From contig NZ_LN909064.1 of assembly GCF_001486505.1 (NCBI RefSeq), positions 124,001 to 188,000 on the forward strand: 64,000 nucleotides of DNA, in the 5' to 3' direction. The translations under genes and the position numbers were made by a program. Shown here piece after piece: positions 58,285 to 64,000 of this stretch; position 1 is the stretch's first letter; the number at the start of each line of letters is the position of its first letter. Under the pieces are notes generated by a model. The model saw only the letters and a program-made list of their open reading frames with translations, ran no database searches and was not told the origin of the DNA. This DNA is from Paenibacillus rubinfantis (GTDB lineage: Bacteria > Bacillota > Bacilli > Paenibacillales > Paenibacillaceae).

Positions 58285-59046
58285 ATGTATAAACTTCTGA
58301 TCGTGGATGACGAACCGCAGATACTGGAGGGCATGAAGCGAACCTTGGATTGGTCCGAATACGGATTCCACCAAATCGAGACCAGCGAAACGAGACAAGA
58401 CGCGATTGCCAAGTCCGTGGAACTCCTGCCGGACATCGCCATCTTTGATGTCTGTATCGGCACCGACCTTGGCTATGAGATAATTCATCAGCTCAATGAG
58501 CTGCGTCTTCCCACTAAATACATCATTATGAGCGGGTACAGCGAGTTCGAATATGCCCAAGCGGCGATTCGCTGCGGCGTGAAGGACTATCTGCTTAAAC
58601 CCGTTGATCGTTCCAAGCTGCAGAAGGTGATCGAGAAGATCATCGTGGAGGATCTGAACGGAACGTTAGACGGGATTCACCGGAACGACCTGAGCACGGA
58701 CCCGATCTTGGGGATTCCTTACGAGGAGCTGTCCAAGTTGACCAACCGCATCCTGCTGATGGTGAAGGCGGAATATGCCCAGAACATCACGCTGAAGTCG
58801 GTGGCCGAGTGTTTTCGCATGAACAGCACCTATCTGGGGCAGCTGTTTCTCAAGGAGACCCGCATGAAGTTCTCGGAATATCTGATGGCTTACCGAATGC
58901 GATGCGCGAAGGAACGGATTCTGGCCACGAACGAGAAGATCGCCAGCATCGCGCATGACGTGGGGTACCCGAACCTGAATTATTTTTACACGCATTTTCA
59001 AGGCTATTATGGCCTGTCCCCCTCGGATCTGCGAAAAAAAGGTTAA
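58285..59046 (+). CDS. Compact response regulator, receiver plus AraC domain
   Basis: 253 residues, about half the length of most YesN regulators. The receiver has VDDEP near residue 8 and phosphorylated Asp55 in IAIFDVCIG, Lys near 104 in YLLKPVD. The AraC helix-turn-helix pair follows after a short linker (TLKSVAECFRMNSTYLGQLF, IASIAHDVGYPNLNYFYTHF). The usual middle domain is missing. Partner of the kinase before it; likely controls the flanking transporter genes. Confidence 0.9.
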   Translation: MYKLLIVDDEPQILEGMKRTLDWSEYGFHQIETSETRQDAIAKSVELLPDIAIFDVCIGTDLGYEIIHQLNELRLPTKYIIMSGYSEFEYAQAAIRCGVKDYLLKPVDRSKLQKVIEKIIVEDLNGTLDGIHRNDLSTDPILGIPYEELSKLTNRILLMVKAEYAQNITLKSVAECFRMNSTYLGQLFLKETRMKFSEYLMAYRMRCAKERILATNEKIASIAHDVGYPNLNYFYTHFQGYYGLSPSDLRKKG

Positions 59047-59073
59047 GTTCCTCGTAGCGGAAAGGAGGATGTT

Positions 59074-60594
59074 ATGCAGCATCCCTCTTGGTTCAGTCGC
59101 TTGACCCTTTGCGTGGTGGGGGTCAGCTTGTTCTTCCTGCTTGCCGCCGGCTGTTCTCTGTCTTCGGATCATCGGGATACGGTGCCCCGCGGGGACATGG
59201 TGAATCTGGTCTACTATACGATTGGCGAGCCGGATCCGGATCTGGAGATGGTGAATGACCAAATCAACGAGGTGCTGGCCAAGAAAATCGGCATCACCCT
59301 CACCTATGTCAAGATCGGATGGCAGGAATACGAAAATCGCCTGAACACGATGGTCTCGGCCGGGACTCCCTTTGATATCGCCTATGCCCCGGAATTTACC
59401 ACGTATGTGAAGCGTGGGGCCTGGCTGCGGCTGGATGACTATCTGTCCAGTACGGGCAAGGATATGTACGATGTGATCGACCCTATTTTTTGGGAAGGGG
59501 TGCGCATGGACGATGGGGGGATTTACGGTGTGCCGACCAATAAGGAATTAGCGGTGCGCCAGCAGTGGATGTATCCGGAAGAGCTGGTGAACAAGTACAA
59601 CATCGATACCACCCAGTATAAGACCTTGGAGTCGTTGGAACCCCTGTTTCGGATGATCCAGCAGAAGGAACCCGATTACTTGCCGATGGAGCTGGATAAG
59701 GACTCTCACAATTTCTTCGCCTTGTACGGATATGAGTACGTGATTGACAAGGAGCTTCCGTTAATGCTGAAGTCGCTGGACGCGAACTCCCGGGTCGTGG
59801 ATATTTTTGAGACGCTGGAAGCCCGGCGGGTGCTGGATACGCTTCGGCGTTATTATCAGGCAGGCTACATCAACGAAGATGCGGCTTTGCGGGAGAGTCA
59901 GCAGTTGGAACGAGGGAAGAAGGTGTTCTGGAAGGCATCCAGCGGCGGCCCGCTATCCGAACATAGCTGGAGCAAGGATCGCGGCTACCCCGTGGTAGCA
60001 CAGCCCGTAACGACCGAGGTGGTCACGACCGAAGACGTACGGGGAGGCGTCATGGCAGTGAGTGCGGATACGAAGTATCCGGTCGAATGCATCAAGTTTC
60101 TGAATCTGCTAAATACCGACCCTGAGGTGCGGAACTTGTTTAACTATGGGATCGAGGGCGTACATTACACCTTGGACAAGAACGATCAAATCGTGCTGAT
60201 CCCTCGAAAGGATGCCGACGGGAACCCGATTCCGGGTGCCTTGCCGGGTTATACAGGCGTGACGTATACCCAAGGGAACTGGTTTATCTTAAAGACGAGG
60301 GGCGGCGAGGATCCGGAGCCGTTGAACAAGTGGGAGGAATTTCGCGCCTCCAACGCCCGGGCCGTGAAATCCAGCACATTTGGGTTTACGCCGGATCTAT
60401 CGATGATGCCGATCCAGCTGCAGAACATCAAGATGGTCTGGCAAAAATACTATCCGAGCCTCATGACAGGCAGCGTGGACGTCGACACGGAGTTGCCGAA
60501 GTTTAACGCGGAGCTGAAGCAGGCCGGCTTGGACGAGGTGCGGGCCGAGGTGCAGAAGCAGTTGGATGCTTGGCGGGCTTCGAGTAAGCGGTGA
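59074..60594 (+). CDS. Second solute-binding lipoprotein, DUF3502 type
   Basis: 506 residues. Signal peptide with a lipobox ending LLAAGCSL (Cys27), then a short charged linker. Opening LVYYTIGEPDPDLEMVNDQI and closing LMPIQLQNIKMVWQKYYPSL plus KFNAELKQAGLDEV show it is a paralogue of the binding protein at 54912-56417. It follows the two-component pair by 27 bases (GAAAGGAGG upstream) and has no permeases of its own. It may feed the same permeases or act with the sensor kinase as a ligand-binding accessory protein. Confidence 0.88.
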   Translation: MQHPSWFSRLTLCVVGVSLFFLLAAGCSLSSDHRDTVPRGDMVNLVYYTIGEPDPDLEMVNDQINEVLAKKIGITLTYVKIGWQEYENRLNTMVSAGTPFDIAYAPEFTTYVKRGAWLRLDDYLSSTGKDMYDVIDPIFWEGVRMDDGGIYGVPTNKELAVRQQWMYPEELVNKYNIDTTQYKTLESLEPLFRMIQQKEPDYLPMELDKDSHNFFALYGYEYVIDKELPLMLKSLDANSRVVDIFETLEARRVLDTLRRYYQAGYINEDAALRESQQLERGKKVFWKASSGGPLSEHSWSKDRGYPVVAQPVTTEVVTTEDVRGGVMAVSADTKYPVECIKFLNLLNTDPEVRNLFNYGIEGVHYTLDKNDQIVLIPRKDADGNPIPGALPGYTGVTYTQGNWFILKTRGGEDPEPLNKWEEFRASNARAVKSSTFGFTPDLSMMPIQLQNIKMVWQKYYPSLMTGSVDVDTELPKFNAELKQAGLDEVRAEVQKQLDAWRASSKR

Positions 60595-60619
60595 GTCCGC
60601 GGTTCTAAGGTGGAAATGG

Positions 60620-60661
60620 AAACGGCGGTGCAGGGAGAACTCCCGGGCACCGCCGTTTTGG
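60620..60661 (+). terminator. Rho-independent terminator
   Basis: AAACGGCGGTGC and GCACCGCCGTTT around an inner GGGAG/CTCCC helix, ending in TGGGTTT. Confidence 0.8.
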
Positions 60662-60742
60662 GTTTATTGCAGAAGGAGATGTCTCGGGAACGGAGAATAA
60701 CTCTAAATCAGCAAAATTATCGAACTAGCGGAGGGAGCCATT

Positions 60743-63313
60743 TTGAAGCAGATTTTTCGGTATTTTCGATTTCACGTTTTCCTAATCCTCATCTTAGCCT
60801 TGAGTCCGATTCTTCCTCATGATGCGTATGGTGATAACGTTCCAACGGGAAGCGGCTCGGAGGTTTACTCCATTCTCAAGGAGCTTTCGGATGCGAAGTA
60901 TAAAGGGAGAGTACCCGGAACGCCTCAGTATAAGCAAGCCGCCACTTATGTCAAAGGTTTGTTCAAGAAGTGGGGAGTGGCTCCTTTGGGGGTGGACCAT
61001 CTCTTAAGTTACCAGACCAATCTGGCCACGTACATAGATCAGCCCAGCATGTCGTTAGACGGGAAGCCTCTGACGATCCTGCAAGACTTTAAGCCTCACG
61101 GAAGCAGCGGTTCCGGAACGATCAAGGGCGAATCGATTCTCTATGCCGGCATGGGGTACCCCGAGGACATTGCATCGCTTAACCTTAAGAATCAAATTGT
61201 TCTGATGGATGCCAATACTAAGCCGGATAAGGCCATGGGCGTAGCGGACCGAATGATCCTGATGAAAAACAAAGGAGCCAAAGCGGTGCTTCTGCTGCCA
61301 ACCCGGTTTTACCCGATTTACTCCTATGAGCGGCCATTAAATGGCGCGGAGACCGGTATAGTCTCGGTATATATCCGCGAGAAGTTGCTGGATACCGCGA
61401 ATTTGAAGGTAGGGGATTCGTTGGCCAAGCGTATCGAGATTCATGTCAAGATCGACCGGAAAAGCTCCGTGGAGGCGCAAAACGTGGTTGGCTTCGTACC
61501 CGGGAAAGACCCGCATCGTACGGTGATCGTGTCCGCGACGCTGGATGGTTTGGGGTACATCCCGAATACGGCGGCCTTCCAAGCGGCAAGCATGAACGGG
61601 AGCGGCGTAGCAGCGGTATTGTCACTGGCCCGATACTATCAAGAACATCAACCGGAAACCAACGTCCTATTTGCCCTGTTCGGCAGCGAAACCACAAATC
61701 GCGACGGGGTTACTTCCTTCTTGAAACAGTATTCTTCACTCTCGAAGGCCAAAATCATCGGAGTCTACAATCTATTTGATCTAGGCGGCAGCGAGCAATT
61801 TCCGAAACTGTACGGAACCGCAACGGATGGCAGCCCGATAGCCGAATCCATGAAAACAAGCCAGGACGTGGCCTATACGGACCATGGCGTCAAAGAGCTA
61901 TACAATTTCACCAACGGGGTTTTTGAATCCAAGGGGATTCCCAATGCCTTCATCCGAGGCTCCGAATCCATCGATACCTTGAAAGATACGATTCAGGCCA
62001 TCAACCTTTCGGCCTTGCAGAAGCATATCAAGACCATTCAAGGCCTTGTCGACCAGTTGATGAAGGATCCGGGTTATGCCCTTTATGTGTCGCCCTCAAG
62101 CGTGACCCCGGATGAACGAGGCATGGTATACGTACCGGAAGTAAACCATAACATGAGCTTCTTCTCAACCGAATACTTTGATGTCTATTATGAAGCGGAC
62201 CGTTGGAAGAATCCCGAGGGCCTCGCCAAGACAATCGACAAGGTCTACGAACAAATTTCCTGGTGGAACTATTTCCCGCAGGATCATGAACGCATCAAGG
62301 TATACTATACGAATAGTTATGAAGACAACTGGGCGACGGCCCATCGAACGCCGGAACCTCAGAATAAAACGTCGGGCGGGCTGCAAAGTCCGGATAACCA
62401 TAGCATAAGCGTGGTTTATGTCCCTAATGTTCCGGAGGATCTGGTCAACTCGCTGGGGACGATCTATCATGAGCTTAATCACAATCTCGTGACCTATAAA
62501 TTAAAGGAATTGGGATACGGGAACGGGTACAAAACCGAGGTGCAGGAAATTCAAGGGCATGCCAATAACTATGAATCTCAAGAAATGGGGTATCGGGCAC
62601 TCCGTTCTTCGCTAGCGGGCCTCCTCCAAAAGCCGCTGTCCAGCATCAGCTGGGATCGGTATGTCACAGACCTGGAACCGGGCAAGGAGCTGGATACGAC
62701 GTATAATCAATCCGCCAGCCTGATCTTCTACATTTACAGTAAGTATGATCCGGAGAAAGGGCGGGAGTTTGCTTACCGCATGTATACGGAGGATAATCAA
62801 CCGCTGAAAACCATCGTGAAGGAAACCTTGGGCGTCGATTTCGATGATTTTATTACAGGATGGTATGATTGGTTTCAGGGGAAAGAGGTAACCCCCCTTC
62901 CCTATAAGAAGGGCGTTTATTCTCCTCCCTCAAGAAGCGCGGCAGGGGATCCTTCGGGAGGAACCGCCTCGAACGGTCAGTTTCAGGCTATCGCGGGGAA
63001 TATCGCCCAAGGAAATATCACGAGCCAAGGCTTGAAAATTTCCTCGGTTACGGTTGCCCAGAAAGGGACGGATGCGATCTTCTCCATTGCTTATACAAGT
63101 CAAAGAGAGTTTTCCTTCTTGTTGTTTGATCCGCCAAACGGCAATCAAATCAGCGTGAGGGATAAAGTAAAGCCAGGAACGAATAAGCTTCAGGTCAAGG
63201 TGCCCGTAAGCAAACTGCGATCCGTTGAGAATCTAACCATGAACCTATTTGATAACAGCAGCAATAATTTTATGTCCATCGACATGAATGAATTGTGGAA
63301 GATCTTAAAATAG
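60743..63313 (+). CDS. Secreted protein: degenerate M28 peptidase domain joined to an HExxH metallopeptidase domain
   Basis: 856 residues, TTG start after GGAGGG. Signal peptide of about 30 residues (YFRFHVFLILILALSPIL). Residues about 40-430 follow the M28 aminopeptidase layout with a PA insert (ESILYAGMGYPEDIASLNLK), but the zinc ligands look lost: where active enzymes have GAHYD it reads SATLD, GANDNASG is AASMNGSG, and EE is SET. Residues about 460-720 form a second, gluzincin (MA clan) domain with an intact HELNH near 576-580 and several Glu residues downstream (EVQEIQGHANNYESQE). The C-terminal 130 residues look like a strand-rich binding domain. So the first half is probably a binding or structural pseudo-enzyme and the second the active protease. 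Confidence 0.7.
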   Translation: MKQIFRYFRFHVFLILILALSPILPHDAYGDNVPTGSGSEVYSILKELSDAKYKGRVPGTPQYKQAATYVKGLFKKWGVAPLGVDHLLSYQTNLATYIDQPSMSLDGKPLTILQDFKPHGSSGSGTIKGESILYAGMGYPEDIASLNLKNQIVLMDANTKPDKAMGVADRMILMKNKGAKAVLLLPTRFYPIYSYERPLNGAETGIVSVYIREKLLDTANLKVGDSLAKRIEIHVKIDRKSSVEAQNVVGFVPGKDPHRTVIVSATLDGLGYIPNTAAFQAASMNGSGVAAVLSLARYYQEHQPETNVLFALFGSETTNRDGVTSFLKQYSSLSKAKIIGVYNLFDLGGSEQFPKLYGTATDGSPIAESMKTSQDVAYTDHGVKELYNFTNGVFESKGIPNAFIRGSESIDTLKDTIQAINLSALQKHIKTIQGLVDQLMKDPGYALYVSPSSVTPDERGMVYVPEVNHNMSFFSTEYFDVYYEADRWKNPEGLAKTIDKVYEQISWWNYFPQDHERIKVYYTNSYEDNWATAHRTPEPQNKTSGGLQSPDNHSISVVYVPNVPEDLVNSLGTIYHELNHNLVTYKLKELGYGNGYKTEVQEIQGHANNYESQEMGYRALRSSLAGLLQKPLSSISWDRYVTDLEPGKELDTTYNQSASLIFYIYSKYDPEKGREFAYRMYTEDNQPLKTIVKETLGVDFDDFITGWYDWFQGKEVTPLPYKKGVYSPPSRSAAGDPSGGTASNGQFQAIAGNIAQGNITSQGLKISSVTVAQKGTDAIFSIAYTSQREFSFLLFDPPNGNQISVRDKVKPGTNKLQVKVPVSKLRSVENLTMNLFDNSSNNFMSIDMNELWKILK

Positions 63314-63320
63314 TGGGCGA

Positions 63321-63357
63321 AAAACAAGCACTGACCTTGTGGGTCAGTGCTTGTTCG
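63321..63357. terminator. Bidirectional terminator
   Basis: AACAAGCACTGACC and GGTCAGTGCTTGTT around TTGTG, between convergent genes. Confidence 0.85.
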
Positions 63358-63360
63358 TTC

Positions 63361-64000
63361 CTATTTCTTCTTTCCCTTCGGGACTTGGACCGTAGTGTTG
63401 GCGGTCGTCTTGTTGCCGGCCTTGTCGGTAGCTTCGTAGGTAATGGTGTAGATTCTTCCGTTCCCTTTGCCCGAACGCTCCGCCCGAAGCTGGAATTCCT
63501 GATCGGCGGTTCCAATATCGGCGCCTTGGATGTCGTTCGGTTTATCCCCGTCGCCGAGGCCGTTATCGCTCTCATTGCTGGTGATGGATACCAACTTGAT
63601 CGACGCGAGGCCGGAACCCGCATCGGTCGCCTTCCAGTTGATCCGGATCGGAACCAGCTTGTGATTCGGCGTCGAGAGAACGGCGGGGCTGGCGGTAATC
63701 TTCAAGACGGGCGGCGTTGTATCGGCAGGTCCCTTGCCCGCCAGCGTCAGTACGCCGTAAACGGAGGTGTCCTGATACCCGTTGCCGGTCGTGTCGTTCC
63801 AAGCGGCCACGCTTTGGCGCGCGCCGTCCTTGGCATCGTTGATCTGCGCGTCGAAGCCGATTTTCACGTTGTTCGCCGGGCTGACCGTTTTAAGCGGAAT
63901 CTTCATTTCGACCGTATAATTCGTGCCGTCGACCTTGGTGGCCGATACGAAACCAGTGGCGAGCTTCTCTGGATTAAAGCTGGCCTCATTCGCATAGTTG
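63361..64000 (-). CDS. C-terminal part of a secreted CBM9-like protein (cut by window edge)
   Basis: The minus-strand frame is open from the right edge; the start is outside the window. The visible 212 residues begin inside a CBM9/DOMON-like domain ([40 protein letters not shown]) much like the one in the esterase at 30186-31994, then a Thr/Pro linker and an Ig-like domain ([40 protein letters not shown]), ending in KKK. This is a typical C-terminus of large secreted glycan-degrading enzymes; the catalytic part is not visible. Confidence 0.75.
   Translation of the reverse strand, partial: NYANEASFNPEKLATGFVSATKVDGTNYTVEMKIPLKTVSPANNVKIGFDAQINDAKDGARQSVAAWNDTTGNGYQDTSVYGVLTLAGKGPADTTPPVLKITASPAVLSTPNHKLVPIRINWKATDAGSGLASIKLVSITSNESDNGLGDGDKPNDIQGADIGTADQEFQLRAERSGKGNGRIYTITYEATDKAGNKTTANTTVQVPKGKKK

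Noticed and set aside
1..64000. CRISPR arrays, tRNA and rRNA genes
   Set aside because: I looked for regularly spaced repeats and for tRNA-like CCA-ending cloverleafs or rRNA segments and found none convincing; a tool search would be needed to exclude a degenerate copy.

Overview
The window reads as a chromosomal segment of a Paenibacillus-like member of the Bacillota. Supporting signs are strong AGGAGG-type ribosome binding sites with TTG and GTG starts, YesM/YesN-type two-component pairs beside CUT1 sugar ABC transporters, a seven-gene Mrp antiporter operon, many plant-polysaccharide enzymes and CcpA-type cre sites. The genus is an inference from gene content; no rRNA or tRNA gene is present to confirm it.

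Layout. Positions 1-9,100 form a defence and mobile-element region: the end of a DDE transposase, a decayed CRESS-type Rep helicase, an Abi_2 (AbiD/AbiF-like) gene behind a consensus promoter and terminator-like hairpin, a decayed DUF2075 helicase remnant, two unrecognised genes, and a two-gene McrBC-like restriction system. Positions 9,100-13,300 are AT-rich: a ribbon-helix-helix regulator, an unknown gene, and an ABC-2 type exporter operon (three membrane proteins plus ATPase) whose first permease carries an in-frame stop. Positions 13,000-22,300 hold regulators and small metabolic genes: an ECF sigma factor with a GyrI-like protein, a GH120 beta-xylosidase, a short-chain dehydrogenase divergent from a TetR gene, a broken second dehydrogenase, a second TetR with a CPBP protease, and a stand-alone sensor-domain membrane protein. 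Positions 22,400-25,800 carry a DUF418 protein and a DesK/DesR-like two-component system. Positions 25,800-32,000 carry a GH92 alpha-mannosidase, a carboxymuconolactone-decarboxylase-like protein with its ECF41 sigma factor, and a secreted CE1 esterase.

Positions 32,100-41,000 look like an arabinoxylo-oligosaccharide locus: sensor kinase, AraC-type response regulator, lipoprotein binding protein, two permeases, GH51 arabinofuranosidase and a CE4 deacetylase. No transport ATPase is encoded, so a shared MsmX-type ATPase is presumed. Positions 41,100-48,500 hold a short tyrosine recombinase lacking the first catalytic arginine, a Usp-like protein, and mrpABCDEFG. Positions 48,500-52,800 hold a flavin oxidoreductase, an HNH nuclease, a small protein, and ahpCF with a PerR-like box. 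Positions 52,900-60,600 hold a second ABC/two-component locus with two DUF3502-type binding proteins. The right end has a large secreted protein joining a degenerate M28 peptidase domain to an HExxH metallopeptidase domain, then the end of a secreted CBM9-like protein that runs off the window.

The most notable points are: three sites matching the ECF41 promoter pattern TGTCACA-N16-CGTC, placed upstream of both SnoaL-type sigma factors and of the carboxymuconolactone-decarboxylase gene; the short hairpin RNA or leader in front of the Abi_2 gene; the two unknown genes between Abi_2 and McrBC; the pseudo-M28/HExxH fusion; and several decaying genes (Rep, DUF2075, ABC permease, TetR copy, dehydrogenase). 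No CRISPR array was seen.
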